A DNA stretch of 64,000 nt from Cellulomonas cellasea (GCF_030372105.1 NZ_JAUDBQ010000019.1:1-64000), one strand, 5' to 3'; numbered from the stretch's first letter, positions 29,825 to 38,586 are shown. Notes: a model not told the origin generated them from the sequence alone. Program-made: numbers and translations.

Positions 29825-30958
29825 TCAGATGGCCGGCAGGTGCGTGCGGGCCTCCGCGGCGGTGGAGCCGACAGCCTCGAACAGGTCCACCACGAGCGAC
29901 CTCGCCAGCAGCACGATGCTCTGCAGCCGGATGTCGTCCTTCGCGATCCGGTACGGGTCGAGGCGGTGCGCCGCGGCGGTCAACAGCGAGCGGGTGCGCT
30001 CCGGGGAGGCGCCGGAGACCAGCTCCTGCCCGAGCTCGTCCACGGCGTCGGCGATCTGCTCGATGGCCCCGGCGAGCTCGACGACGGACGTCTCCTCCGT
30101 GGGGATCGCCGTCAGCGACCGGCGAGCCAGCACGCGGGCGTTGCGCATCGCCCGGTCGGCCATGACGGCCGCGCTCTCGAGGGTCACCAAGTCGTCCCGA
30201 TGGCGCCGGCCGAGGGGGATCACGCGGGCGTTCTTGCGGGCGTCGGTGGCGGAGCTCTTCCAGTCGTCCAACGCGGCCTGCGAGGAGCGCCCCGCCAGCA
30301 GCGCCTCCTCCAGGTCCCGGGCGACCTGGTCCCGCAGCCCGCGGGCGACCAGCCGCAGCATCACGGCGAGGTCGACCATCGCCTTGTGCGCATACCGCCG
30401 TGGCAGGCGCCGTGGGTCCGAGGGGCTGATCGCGACGATCACGAAGGCCGCCAGCCCGCCGATGATCGCGTCCGTCAACCGCCCCACCCCGCCGCCGCCC
30501 GCGGCGGTGGCCGGCAGCCCCACCACGACGATCGCCTGCGACCCGGCGAGCCGCGCGACGAGCTGCCCGCGGTCCACGAAACGGCCGACCAGCGCCGCCA
30601 GGACCAGCACCAAGCCGATCTGCCAGGTGCCCGACCCGATGACGCTGACCAGCAGCTCCGCGAGCCCGATGCCGACGGCCACCCCCGCGGAGATCTCCAA
30701 GATGCGCCGGAGCTGGCGGTCCTCGCTGAAGCCCAGCGCGATCCACGCCGAGATCGGCGCGAAGATCGGGTACGGATGGTCGAGCACCTGATGGGAGATG
30801 CCGAACGCGACACCGGCCGCGATGGCGGCCTGCAGGATCGCGAACCACGCGGACCGGGCACGCCGCCAACCGTCAGCCGCCCAGACGACGAACTCCTCGC
30901 GGGCCCTGCGCAGCCGGTCGACGATCGACCCGGCGACATCGGAGCCGGTGCTGCTCAC
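29825..30958 (-). CDS. FUSC-like aromatic acid exporter family protein
   Basis: Encodes 377 residues. Six or so membrane segments fill the first half (AWFAILQAAIAAGVAFGIS, PYPIFAPISAWIALG and so on), and a long cytoplasmic helical part fills the second (RYAHKAMVDLAVMLRLVARGL to the end). This matches the aromatic acid exporter/FUSC group. Substrates are unknown. The GTG overlaps the ygfZ stop as GTGA, so it is translationally coupled to ygfZ. The association with ygfZ is probably only operonic. Confidence 0.8.
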   Translation of the reverse strand: MSSTGSDVAGSIVDRLRRAREEFVVWAADGWRRARSAWFAILQAAIAAGVAFGISHQVLDHPYPIFAPISAWIALGFSEDRQLRRILEISAGVAVGIGLAELLVSVIGSGTWQIGLVLVLAALVGRFVDRGQLVARLAGSQAIVVVGLPATAAGGGGVGRLTDAIIGGLAAFVIVAISPSDPRRLPRRYAHKAMVDLAVMLRLVARGLRDQVARDLEEALLAGRSSQAALDDWKSSATDARKNARVIPLGRRHRDDLVTLESAAVMADRAMRNARVLARRSLTAIPTEETSVVELAGAIEQIADAVDELGQELVSGASPERTRSLLTAAAHRLDPYRIAKDDIRLQSIVLLARSLVVDLFEAVGSTAAEARTHLPAI

Positions 30959-32151
30959 AGGCTCGGGCGATGCCCCAGGCCACGGGCGACGGGACCACGA
31001 GGCGCCGGGCGGTCGGCCGACACGCCCTCGCCGGCGACGATCGGCTCCTGGCCGGCGGCCACGGGGCCACCCTCGCACTCGACCATCAGGTCGACGTCAG
31101 TGGGAGCGGAGCGCTTGACCACCGCCAGCGCCACAGGCCCGAGCTCGTGGTGGCGCGCGACGCTGGTGATGTGCCCGATGGCGCGGCCGATCTCCCCGCC
31201 GCTGGTCAACGCACCCGTCTCATGCACCTGCGCGCCGGGCTCGGGCAGCAGGTGCCCGGACCCGTCGAGGTGCAGCATGACCAGCCGGCGTGGCGGGCGG
31301 CCCAGGTTGTGCACGCGCGCGACGGTCTCCTGGCCGCGGTAGCAGCCCTTCTCCAGGTGCACGGCCGTGCGCAGCCAGTCGAGCTCATGCGGGATGGCCC
31401 GGTGGTCCACCTCGCGCCCGTGCCGGGGGCGCCAGGCCTCCACGCGCAGCGCCTCGCTGGCCCAGGTGCCGACCAGCGGCCACCCGGCCTGCTCGCGCGC
31501 CGCCACGGCCTGCGCCAACTCGGCGCGCGGGACGAGCACGAGCCGCCAGGCGCGGTCGGCTCCGGGGTGCTGGTCGTCGTCGGGCCCGTAGCGGGTGCCG
31601 CCGGGCGCGGTGTGCGGCCACGGGTCGCGCCACGTGACCGGCTCGTCCTCGGCGCCCTCGGCGTCCACCGGCTCGCCGATCGCCGCCCACTCGTCGGTGA
31701 CGTCGGCCACCTCGACGCGCAGCGTGAAGCGCATCCGGTCCAGCCAGGCCGCGAGCGTCGCGGCCGAGTCGCCCTCGGTGATGAGCCAGGTGGTCGTGCC
31801 GTCGTCGACGACGCCGGCCGCATGCTCGATGTGCCCCTGCGGGCTGAGCACCAGCAACTCCGTGGAGGTGCGCGGCTTCAGGTCGCTGACGTGCTGCGAC
31901 GTGATCGAGTGCAGCCAGGTGAGCCGGTCGGGCCCGGTCACCGTCACCACGCCGAGGTGGGACTGGTCCACCACCCCGCCGCCGCGGGACAGCGCGCGCT
32001 GCTCGGCGGTGGGGTCCCCGTAGTGCCAGGCGACCCCCGCGTCCGGGCCGGCGCCCTCGACCGCTCCCTTGCGGGACAGCAGCGGGCTGCGGTGCCGGGG
32101 CGGCGCTGGAACTGCTGCGACGTCGGTCGCCGGGTCCACCACTGGGCTCAC
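30955..32151 (-). CDS. ygfZ: YgfZ/GcvT folate-binding Fe-S maintenance protein
   Basis: Encodes 398 residues. The N-terminal GcvT-like domain has LTWLHSITSQHVSDL, and the diagnostic YgfZ motif K-G-C-Y-x-G-Q-E appears as LEKGCYRGQETVARVHN. The family uses tetrahydrofolate to keep certain Fe-S enzymes such as MiaB working. GTG at 32151 overlaps the stop of the upstream FABP-like gene (GTGA). The acidic Glu/Asp-rich stretch near residue 200 is an insertion. Confidence 0.92.
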   Translation of the reverse strand: MSPVVDPATDVAAVPAPPRHRSPLLSRKGAVEGAGPDAGVAWHYGDPTAEQRALSRGGGVVDQSHLGVVTVTGPDRLTWLHSITSQHVSDLKPRTSTELLVLSPQGHIEHAAGVVDDGTTTWLITEGDSAATLAAWLDRMRFTLRVEVADVTDEWAAIGEPVDAEGAEDEPVTWRDPWPHTAPGGTRYGPDDDQHPGADRAWRLVLVPRAELAQAVAAREQAGWPLVGTWASEALRVEAWRPRHGREVDHRAIPHELDWLRTAVHLEKGCYRGQETVARVHNLGRPPRRLVMLHLDGSGHLLPEPGAQVHETGALTSGGEIGRAIGHITSVARHHELGPVALAVVKRSAPTDVDLMVECEGGPVAAGQEPIVAGEGVSADRPAPRGPVARGLGHRPSL

Positions 32152-32771
32152 TCCTCGTTCTCCACGCGCGTCAGCCGGGCCGACGCGTACGTCTGCATGG
32201 CCTGCCCGAAGGCGGCCAGGTCCTGCGCCCACATGAGCTCGCTGTTGACGAGCCCGTACAGCCGGGTGCTCGCGGTGACGTCCGCGCCCGTCGCCGTGCG
32301 CGCCACCAGGTCGCTCGCCAGGTCGATGCGGCCGTTGCCGACAGCCCCGAGGTACACCGACAGGAACCCGGACGGGTCGCTGAGGAGCACCTCCACTGGG
32401 TGCTGCTCCTCGGTGAGCCCCTCGGGCCGCTCCGGCGCGATCCGCCAGAACCCCGACTCCGTGGACCAGACGGGCCCCGGCGCCTGCTGCGGCACCGGGG
32501 TCGACGCGGGCGCGTCGTCAGGCTCGGCGTCCGCCGAGGGCTCGCCGTCCTGCGCGGCCAGCGCCGCGGCGTCGTCGGGCGCGACGACGAGCCGGATGGT
32601 CGACGTGTACGCGAGGTACGGGCCGCCGTCGTGGCTGAACGTGATGTCCTGCGTGAACGCGGACTCCTCGATCCCGGGGTACCCCACGACGCCCTCGCCG
32701 TGCCAGTCCCCCACGAGCCACGCGAGCGGGTACACCTCGGGCGCGAGGCCCTCGGGCAGGATGAATGGCAT
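32148..32771 (-). CDS. FABP-like/nitrobindin family heme-binding protein
   Basis: Encodes 207 residues of a ten-strand beta-barrel (DUF1794/THAP4-like). The N-terminal PLAWLVGDWHGEGVVGYP contains the G-x-W-x-G-x-G motif of nitrobindins, which bind ferric heme and can isomerise peroxynitrite. A 45-residue Ala/Asp/Pro-rich insert (about 75-115) is unusual, since typical members have about 165 residues. GGAGGT precedes the ATG. It is followed by ygfZ in an overlapping pair and preceded, 40 bases upstream, by the 35-residue membrane peptide gene. Confidence 0.85.
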   Translation of the reverse strand: MPFILPEGLAPEVYPLAWLVGDWHGEGVVGYPGIEESAFTQDITFSHDGGPYLAYTSTIRLVVAPDDAAALAAQDGEPSADAEPDDAPASTPVPQQAPGPVWSTESGFWRIAPERPEGLTEEQHPVEVLLSDPSGFLSVYLGAVGNGRIDLASDLVARTATGADVTASTRLYGLVNSELMWAQDLAAFGQAMQTYASARLTRVENEE

Positions 32772-32811
32772 GACTACCTCCGGTGGGTGGATCGGTCGCG
32801 TCCGGTGACGG

Positions 32812-32919
32812 TCAGCGTTGACCCTTGTAGAGGCGGTAGACGACGAAGCAGGCGAACCACCCGATGGTGACGGTCGCCGCGACGAGCAGGCCGATGAAAA
32901 CTGCTTCAAGCGCTTCCAT
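32812..32919 (-). CDS. 35-residue single-span membrane peptide
   Basis: This short gene encodes MEALEAVFIGLLVAATV, continues with a hydrophobic stretch ending FVVYRLYKGQR, and stops at TGA. It has one membrane helix (about residues 7-28) and a basic C-terminus, giving a clear N-out, C-in topology by the positive-inside rule. TAGGAT ends six bases before its ATG on the minus strand, the same leaderless arrangement as many neighbours, which argues that it is real. It lies between the nitrobindin-like gene (40 bases downstream, same strand) and the divergent DsrE gene. Function unknown. Confidence 0.7.
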   Translation of the reverse strand: MEALEAVFIGLLVAATVTIGWFACFVVYRLYKGQR

Positions 32920-32925
32920 GCACCG

Positions 32926-32931
32926 ATCCTA
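32926..32931 (-). promoter_or_regulatory. -10 element TAGGAT, leaderless arrangement (35-residue peptide)
   Basis: On the minus strand TAGGAT-CGGTGC-ATG; it may drive the whole peptide-FABP-ygfZ-exporter run. Confidence 0.5.
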
Positions 32932-32946
32932 TCGATGTCCCGCCCG

Positions 32947-32952
32947 TACGCT
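32947..32952 (+). promoter_or_regulatory. -10 element TACGCT, leaderless arrangement (DsrE)
   Basis: TACGCT ends six bases before the ATG at 32959. It lies only 15 bases from the opposing -10 element, so the two promoters face away from a very short shared region. Confidence 0.5.
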
Positions 32953-32958
32953 GGCGCG

Positions 32959-33327
32959 ATGACCGAGACACGCACGCTGGTGATCAAGGCGACCTCCGGC
33001 GCGGACCGTCCCGAGGTCGCGAACCAGGCGTTGACCGTGGCCGCGGCCGCCGTCGCCGCTGGCGCCGACGTGAGCCTGTGGCTCACCGGCGAGGCCTCCT
33101 GGTTCGCGCTGCCGGGCCGCGCCGCGACGCTCACCCTCGAGCACGCGGCGCCCCTCGCGGACCTGCTCGACGTGGTCCTCGAGGCGGGCCAGGTGACGGT
33201 CTGCACGCAGTGCGCGGTCCGCCGCGACATCGGGCCCGACGACGTGATCGCGGGGGTCCGCATCGCCGGGGCGCCGACCTTCGTCGACGAGGTGCTCGCG
33301 CCCGGGGCCCAGGCGCTCGTCTACTGA
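32959..33327 (+). CDS. DsrE/DsrF-like family protein
   Basis: Encodes 122 residues with a DsrE-like Rossmannoid fold: TLVIKATSGADRPEVANQAL, GADVSLWLTGEASWFA and VTVCTQCAVRRDI. The CTQC pair is where some relatives carry a sulfur-relay cysteine. Cytoplasmic DsrE relatives transfer sulfur, but this actinobacterial group has no proven role. The ATG at 32959 is supported by the closely spaced -10 element; an upstream frame overlaps the opposing promoter and small gene. Confidence 0.83.
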   Translation: MTETRTLVIKATSGADRPEVANQALTVAAAAVAAGADVSLWLTGEASWFALPGRAATLTLEHAAPLADLLDVVLEAGQVTVCTQCAVRRDIGPDDVIAGVRIAGAPTFVDEVLAPGAQALVY

Positions 33328-33359
33328 CCGGCGCGCCCAGGCCCCCCGACGGGCGGCCC

Positions 33360-33851
33360 TCAGGAGGCGCGTGACCGCAGCCGCACGCCCAGCAGGTACA
33401 TCTCGCAACCGAGGCACAGGCCGAACGCCGCGTTGAGGAACGCCGCGACGAGCGCGAGCCCCGCGGCAACCGGCACGGCCGCGCCGAGGCCGGCCAGGCC
33501 GAGCAGCACTCCCGCCCCGGTGATCACCAGCCCGACCAGTTGGGCGAACCGCGGCGGGCGGGGGTCCTCGAGCTCGGCGGGCGGGGCCAGCCGAGGCCGC
33601 ACCAGCGCGCGGAACAGCAGGCCCTGCACCGAGCCCTGCGCGCCGCGCGCCGCGCCCACCGCGAACAGCGCCGCGACCACGGCGAGCAGCGCGAGCGCTC
33701 CGCCGGGCGGCAGCAGCAGCACGACGACGAGCAGGACGGCGGTGATCGCGGCGCCGACGCGCGGCCCGCGCGGGTCGATGCCGGGCACGGCCGCCGGCCG
33801 GCTCGCGGCAGGGCTTGGGGTGGGACTTGAGGTGGGGGTGGGTCCGGACAT
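33360..33851 (-). CDS. DUF4395 family membrane protein
   Basis: Encodes 163 residues: a Pro/Ser/Thr-rich start, then IDPRGPRVGAAITAVLLVVVL and two or three more hydrophobic segments, ending AAFGLCLGCEMYLLGVRL. The Cys-Leu-Gly-Cys pair in the last helix is conserved in DUF4395 and may be redox active. GAGGAGG precedes the ATG. DUF4395 genes are regularly found beside thioredoxin-like genes, as here (34010-34495), so a thiol-redox partnership is inferred. Confidence 0.87.
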   Translation of the reverse strand: MSGPTPTSSPTPSPAASRPAAVPGIDPRGPRVGAAITAVLLVVVLLLPPGGALALLAVVAALFAVGAARGAQGSVQGLLFRALVRPRLAPPAELEDPRPPRFAQLVGLVITGAGVLLGLAGLGAAVPVAAGLALVAAFLNAAFGLCLGCEMYLLGVRLRSRAS

Positions 33852-34009
33852 GGGTCCTCCTCGGACAACGCTCACGGGTGCGGGGCGGCGGGTTCAGGAC
33901 ACAGCGTTTTCGGGGCGCAGCGTTCTCAGGACGCAGCGGGGATGGCGCAGCGGGGTTGGCGCGGCGGGCGCGGGGCGCCGCGGCGCCGGGGTGCGGGACG
34001 AGCCAGGGC

Positions 34010-34495
34010 TCAGCGGCCCCGCACCCCGTCGGGACACGACTCGAGCGCGGCGAGCGCCTGCGCGCGGGTCATCGCGCCGGAGATGCGCCCCACGACAGCG
34101 CCGTCGGCGTCAGCCAGCAGGACGGTGGGGGTGCGCAGCACGCGGAAGCGGCGGACCAGGTCGAGGTGCTGCTCGACGTCGAGGTCCACATGCGCGAGGC
34201 CGGGACTCTCGGCGGCGAGGTCCGCCAGCACGGCGTGGGTGCGCCGGCAGGGCGCGCAGACCTCGCTGGAGAGCTGCACGAATGTCGCCCGGCTGCCGAG
34301 TGGGCGGCCGATCTGGGCGGCGGTGAGGCTGAGATCGTCGGCGGCGCCCTGCCCGGGGGCCGTCGGGCCCTCGCCCGCTGTCGCCCGCACAGCGCCACGC
34401 ACCGGCGTGTAGCTGCCGTTGCGGGATCGCCACCACAGCCCGAGGGCTGACGCGGCGAGGAGCACCGCGGCGACGATCACGATGCGCGTGAGCAT
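34010..34495 (-). CDS. Membrane-anchored thioredoxin-like protein
   Basis: Encodes 161 residues. An N-terminal hydrophobic helix (LTRIVIVAAVLLAASALGLW) anchors it, and a thioredoxin fold follows with the active site SSEVCAPCRRTH (CxxC) and the cis-Pro region LRTPTVLLAD. Located outside the membrane, it could reduce or oxidise thiols of exported proteins, with DUF4395 as electron partner. The gene lies four bases after the preceding membrane-protein gene, and 158 bases before DUF4395. Confidence 0.85.
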   Translation of the reverse strand: MLTRIVIVAAVLLAASALGLWWRSRNGSYTPVRGAVRATAGEGPTAPGQGAADDLSLTAAQIGRPLGSRATFVQLSSEVCAPCRRTHAVLADLAAESPGLAHVDLDVEQHLDLVRRFRVLRTPTVLLADADGAVVGRISGAMTRAQALAALESCPDGVRGR

Positions 34496-34498
34496 CGT

Positions 34499-35263
34499 TC
34501 AACCTACCAAGACGCGACCTGCGACGTAGACGAGGATCCCGGTCACGGTGACCGGCAGGATGATCGCGGCCAGCGAGGCGCGGAACCGCTCGAGCACCGG
34601 CAGCCGGTCGAAGAGCTGGTGCAGCGCGGCGACCAGCAGCCCGACGGCGACGCCGAGCAGCGCGCCCGCGAGCGGGTCGAAGCCGGGCAGCACCAGCCCG
34701 GCGAGCGCGCCGGCCGCGAGCGCCGAGCCGACAGTCGCCCCGGCGCCGAGCCACGGCTTCAGCGGCAGCGCCGCCACAGCGGAGCCCACAGCCAGGGCGA
34801 GCGCCCCGGCGATGACCAGCTCCTCGCCGCCGGGGGTGCGCTGGGTGGCCACCCAGCCGGCCGCGGCGGCGGCGACGAGCGTGCCGGCCACGGTGCCCGA
34901 CACGGACTCGACCAGCCGCTCGCGGCCACCGCCGCGCAGCAGCTCGTTGACGAAGGCCAGCAAGATCGAGAAGGCGAACACCACGGGCAGGTCCCGCAGC
35001 GGCGGCTCCCCGGCGGTGAGGTGCACGATGACCACCGCGCCCGCGCCGCCGAGCGCGACCACGGCGGCGGAGCCGGGCCGGCTGGGCAGGTTCACGAGCA
35101 CGGGCCAGCCGAAGGCGAACCCGATGGCGAGCAGGCCCACGACCACCGTGAGGGGCAGGTCGCCGAGCTCGACGCCCGCGACGGTCAGGTCGGAGAAGTA
35201 GCCGGCGACGGCCACGACGGCGGCCAGGACGGCCGTGGAGACGGCCCGGGTCGAGAGTTGCAC
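34499..35263 (-). CDS. Multi-pass membrane protein of unknown function
   Basis: Encodes about 254 residues, with seven or eight hydrophobic segments separated by short polar loops such as [10 protein letters not shown] and [15 protein letters not shown]. The lone conserved-looking cluster [25 protein letters not shown] may be functional. I do not recognise a family with confidence. GTG at 35263 is preferred because it begins directly before the first helix; the frame is open to 35326. It heads the run leading to the thioredoxin-like gene, so a role in redox or envelope biology is possible but unproven. Confidence 0.65.
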   Translation of the reverse strand: MQLSTRAVSTAVLAAVVAVAGYFSDLTVAGVELGDLPLTVVVGLLAIGFAFGWPVLVNLPSRPGSAAVVALGGAGAVVIVHLTAGEPPLRDLPVVFAFSILLAFVNELLRGGGRERLVESVSGTVAGTLVAAAAAGWVATQRTPGGEELVIAGALALAVGSAVAALPLKPWLGAGATVGSALAAGALAGLVLPGFDPLAGALLGVAVGLLVAALHQLFDRLPVLERFRASLAAIILPVTVTGILVYVAGRVLVG

Positions 35264-35461
35264 GGCCGCTACCGGGCCTGACTGCTGGGAACGGTGCGGG
35301 AGGCGCACGCGTGGCGGCGGCCGCACACGGCAGCCGGGGGCGCTACGAGGGGGAGGGAGCCGGGCACGGCGACGATTGTCGCAGACCCGCGCGGCCGCTG
35401 GCAGATGGGTGGAGGGGTCTCAGCGCAGGCAGGCCGCGCGGGGATGCGGTAAAGCAGGCGG

Positions 35462-35467
35462 TAGCGT
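35462..35467 (+). promoter_or_regulatory. -10 element TAGCGT upstream of glnR
   Basis: It lies 31 bases before the GTG, leaving a short leader that contains the GGAGG ribosome site. The 235-base divergent gap also holds an imperfect palindrome GCGAC-GATT-GTCGC at 35369-35382. Confidence 0.4.
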
Positions 35468-35498
35468 GTCCACACCCGCACGCTTGGAGGTCCCGTCG

Positions 35499-36245
35499 GT
35501 GGCAGACCTGCTGCTACTCACTCCTGCGCCCGGCGGTTCCGCCCAGGTGCTCCCGGCGCTCGGGTTGCTCTCGCACCGAGTCCGCGTCCTCCCGGTCGAG
35601 CCGTCGGCGCTCGTCGACGCGCCCGACGCCGACATCATCGTGCTGGACGCGCGCCGGGACCTGGTCACCGCCCGCACCACGTGCCGGCTGCTGCGCGCCA
35701 CCGGGCTGGCCGTCCCGCTCGTGCTGGTGCTCACCGAGGGCGGCCTGACGGTCGTCACCGCGGAATGGGGCGCGGACGACATCATCTTGGAGAACGCCAC
35801 CCCCGCCGAGGTCGAGACGCGCTTCCGGCTGGTCATCGAGCGCTCGGCCCAGTCGTCGGCGTTCGCGGACCAGCCGCAGGAGATCTCCGCGGGCGAGCTG
35901 ATGATCGACCCGGGCGGCTACACGGCCCGCCTGCGCGGGCGGCCACTGGACCTGACCTACAAGGAGTTCGAGCTCCTGAAGTACCTGGTGCAGCACCCGG
36001 GGCGGGTGTTCACCCGGGCCCAGCTCCTGCAGGAGGTCTGGGGCTACGACTACTACGGGGGCACCCGCACCGTCGACGTGCACGTGCGCCGGCTGCGGGC
36101 CAAGCTCGGGCTCGAGCACGAGCAGCTCATCGGCACGGTGCGCAACGTCGGCTACCGCTTCGACCCCCCGAAGGACCGCGCGACGCGCTCTGCCACCCCC
36201 GACGCGGCCTTGGCGGACGAGGCAGCGCACCCCGCCGACGCCTGA
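35499..36245 (+). CDS. glnR: GlnR, orphan OmpR-type global nitrogen regulator
   Basis: Encodes 248 residues. The receiver half (about 1-120) has the GlnR wording [40 protein letters not shown] and [12 protein letters not shown]. The C-terminal winged helix (about 130-225) reads [20 protein letters not shown] and [18 protein letters not shown]. GlnR has no cognate kinase; its receiver dimerises without phosphorylation and it controls glnA, amtB and nitrogen assimilation genes. No kinase gene adjoins, as expected. A GGAGG eight bases before GTG supports the start. Confidence 0.92.
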   Translation: MADLLLLTPAPGGSAQVLPALGLLSHRVRVLPVEPSALVDAPDADIIVLDARRDLVTARTTCRLLRATGLAVPLVLVLTEGGLTVVTAEWGADDIILENATPAEVETRFRLVIERSAQSSAFADQPQEISAGELMIDPGGYTARLRGRPLDLTYKEFELLKYLVQHPGRVFTRAQLLQEVWGYDYYGGTRTVDVHVRRLRAKLGLEHEQLIGTVRNVGYRFDPPKDRATRSATPDAALADEAAHPADA

Positions 36246-36362
36246 CGTGGGCGCGGGCCCTGCACGCCCTCAGGTCGGGGACGACGTCAGCGGCTAACCT
36301 GGCGGTGGTGCGCCGGGAAGTCTGGTCGGCAGTCCCGTCCGCGCGCCCGTGAGGTGGCCCAC

Positions 36363-37649
36363 ATGCCTGCCCGCCCGAAGTCCCGTCCTGCCCGCCGCCT
36401 GTTCTCGTCCCTGAGGGCCGGTTCCGAGCGCAATCTGCTCGACACGTTCCGCGACGAGAAGGTCGGCGGGGTGCTGCTGCTGGTCGCCACTGTCGTCGCC
36501 CTGCTGTGGGCGAACTCCCCGTGGTCGGCCGCCTACAGCCACCTGCTCGGCATCGTCATCGGGCCCGCGAGCCTGCACCTCGACCTGACGGTCGCCCAAT
36601 GGGCCACCGACGGGCTGCTCGCGATCTTCTTCTTCGTCGTCGGCCTCGAGCTCAAGCGCGAGATCGTCGAGGGCGAGCTGCGGCGGTTCTCCACAGCCGT
36701 GGTGCCCGCGGTCGCGGCCGTCGGCGGGATGCTCGTGCCGGCGCTGGTGTACGTGGCGGTCAACCTCCTCCAGGACGGCGGCTCGCTGAGCGGGTGGGCA
36801 GTGCCCACCGCCACCGACATCGCCTTCGCCGTGGCGGTGCTCGCCGTGGCGGGCCGCCGGCTGCCGATCACGCTGCGCGTCTTCCTGCTGACGCTCGCCG
36901 TCGTCGACGACCTGCTCGCCATCGTCGTCATCGCGGTGTTCTACACCGACAGCCTCTCGCTCGGCTGGCTGGGCGCCGCCCTGGTGGGGGTGGCCGCCTT
37001 CGGTGTGGCGGTGCGCCGCACGGGTTGGACCCGCTCGCCGTTCGTGCTGCTGCCGCTCGGGCTGCTCACCTGGGCCTTCATGCACTCCTCCGGGGTGCAC
37101 GCCACCATCGCGGGGGTGCTGCTCGCGCTCACCGTCCCCGCGCTGACCCCCGGGGCCGGCGGGCACAGCGTCGCCGAGCGGCTCGAGCACCGCTGGCGGC
37201 CGCTCTCCGCCGGGGTCGCCGTGCCGCTGTTCGCGCTGTGCGCCGCCGGGGTGAGCCTGTCCGCGGAGTCGATCTCCGGCGCCGTCGGGGACCCCGTCGC
37301 CCAGGGTGTGGCACTGGGCCTGGTGATCGGCAAGCCGCTGGGCATCGTCACCGCCACGTGGCTGGTCGCCCGCTTCACCCGCGCGACGCTGGCCCCCGGT
37401 CTGGCGTGGTGGGACATCGTGGCCGTCGGGCTGGTGGGCGGCATCGGGTTCACCGTGTCGCTGCTGATCGGCGAGCTGGCGTTCGGCGCGGGCTCCCCGC
37501 ACACCGAGCACCTCAAGGTCGCGATCCTGGCCGGATCGGCCACCGCGGCCGTCGTCGGCGGCGCCGCGCTGGCCCTGCGTGACCGATACCACGCCAGGAC
37601 CTCGGCCCCTAGGCCAGAAGCCGCCGATCCTGGGGCGCCGACCGGGTAG
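36363..37649 (+). CDS. nhaA: Na+/H+ antiporter NhaA
   Basis: Encodes 428 residues with about twelve membrane segments. The twin aspartates of the transport site occur in LAVVDDLLAIVVIAVFYTDSL, and VPTATDIAFAVAVLA and GGIGFTVSLLIGELAF are also family landmarks. It exchanges cytoplasmic sodium for protons and maintains pH and salt balance. The ATG at 36363 has GAGG eight bases upstream; a GTG at 36354 is possible. The end of the gene carries the promoter of the next one. Confidence 0.93.
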   Translation: MPARPKSRPARRLFSSLRAGSERNLLDTFRDEKVGGVLLLVATVVALLWANSPWSAAYSHLLGIVIGPASLHLDLTVAQWATDGLLAIFFFVVGLELKREIVEGELRRFSTAVVPAVAAVGGMLVPALVYVAVNLLQDGGSLSGWAVPTATDIAFAVAVLAVAGRRLPITLRVFLLTLAVVDDLLAIVVIAVFYTDSLSLGWLGAALVGVAAFGVAVRRTGWTRSPFVLLPLGLLTWAFMHSSGVHATIAGVLLALTVPALTPGAGGHSVAERLEHRWRPLSAGVAVPLFALCAAGVSLSAESISGAVGDPVAQGVALGLVIGKPLGIVTATWLVARFTRATLAPGLAWWDIVAVGLVGGIGFTVSLLIGELAFGAGSPHTEHLKVAILAGSATAAVVGGAALALRDRYHARTSAPRPEAADPGAPTG

Positions 37650-37652
37650 GTT
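37647..37652 (+). promoter_or_regulatory. -10 element TAGGTT, leaderless arrangement (hydrolase)
   Basis: Overlaps the nhaA stop and ends seven bases before the ATG at 37660. Confidence 0.5.
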
Positions 37653-37659
37653 CGCTCTG

Positions 37660-38586
37660 ATGACCACAGACTCCTCGGCCCTGGTCCTCGACGGACCGTG
37701 GCGTCACCAACTCGTGCCCGCCAACGGCGCCCGGTTCCACGTCGCAGTCTCCGGACCCGACGACCGCGACGCGCCCGTGGTGGTGCTCCTGCATGGCCTG
37801 TTGCAGTTCTGGTGGGCATGGCGCCACCAGCTCCCGGTGCTGGGCGCCGCCGGCTACCGGGTCGTCGCGATGGACCTGCGCGGCGCCGGCTCCTCGGACA
37901 AGCCGCCGCAGGGCTACGACGTGCCGACCCTCACCCGTGACGTGGCCGGCGTGGTGCGCTCGCTGGGCGCCGAGAGCGCAGTCGTCGTCGGGCACGGGCT
38001 CGGCGGGGACGTCGCGTGGTCGATGCCCGCCTACCACCCGTCGCTCACCGACGCGGTCGCGACGTTCGGGGCCCCGCACCCGCTGCACACGCGCGCCGAG
38101 CCACGCGCCACCCTCACCAGGGCGGCAGCGCGGCGGCTCGCGTACTTCCAGCTCCCCTACCTGCCGGAGCGCTCGCTGACCCGCACGGACCTCGTCCCCC
38201 GGGTGATGCGCGAGTGGGGCGCCGACGGCTGGCTCGACGACCACACCGCCGAGACGTATCGCCGCGCCGCCCGGGTGCCATTCGCGGCGCACTGCTCCAT
38301 GGAGCAGGCCCGCTGGGTGGTGCGCTCGGGCCCGCGGTTGGACGGTCGGCGCTACCTGGCGGCCCTGCGCGCGGCCCCCGCGGTCCCCGTGCTGCAGGTC
38401 CACGGCGAGCTCGACGGCTGCCGGCCCGTGCGCACGGCGCAGGCGGTGGGGCACGTCGCCGCGTCGCTGGGCGGCGGGTACCAGTTCGAGCGGGCCGCGG
38501 GAGTCGGGCACTACGTGCCGGAGGAGGCGCCCGAGCAGGTCAACGAGCTGCTGCTCGCCTGGCTGGCCGAGGTCGCGCCCGTCTGA
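37660..38586 (+). CDS. Epoxide-hydrolase-like alpha/beta hydrolase (EphE-like)
   Basis: Encodes 308 residues. VVLLHGLLQFWWAWRHQLPVL gives the HG oxyanion motif; DLRGAGSSDKPPQGYDV and VVVGHGLGGDVAWSM (nucleophile elbow with Gly-His-Gly-Leu-Gly, so the expected Asp/Ser nucleophile position reads Gly) follow. The absence of a normal nucleophile in GHGLGG is notable; epoxide hydrolases normally have Asp here, and hydrolases Ser. A C-terminal GVGHYVPEEAP supplies the His. Mycobacterial synteny (ephE near nth and crp) matches its position. Catalysis is uncertain given the elbow. Confidence 0.75.
   Translation: MTTDSSALVLDGPWRHQLVPANGARFHVAVSGPDDRDAPVVVLLHGLLQFWWAWRHQLPVLGAAGYRVVAMDLRGAGSSDKPPQGYDVPTLTRDVAGVVRSLGAESAVVVGHGLGGDVAWSMPAYHPSLTDAVATFGAPHPLHTRAEPRATLTRAAARRLAYFQLPYLPERSLTRTDLVPRVMREWGADGWLDDHTAETYRRAARVPFAAHCSMEQARWVVRSGPRLDGRRYLAALRAAPAVPVLQVHGELDGCRPVRTAQAVGHVAASLGGGYQFERAAGVGHYVPEEAPEQVNELLLAWLAEVAPV

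Noticed and set aside
35235-35498. N-terminal extension of GlnR by 88 residues
   Set aside because: The added residues are basic and unconserved; GGAGG and GlnR family length support the GTG at 35499.
36246-36362. Riboswitch ahead of nhaA
   Set aside because: The short gap has no recognisable conserved structure; nothing beyond a ribosome site can be supported.
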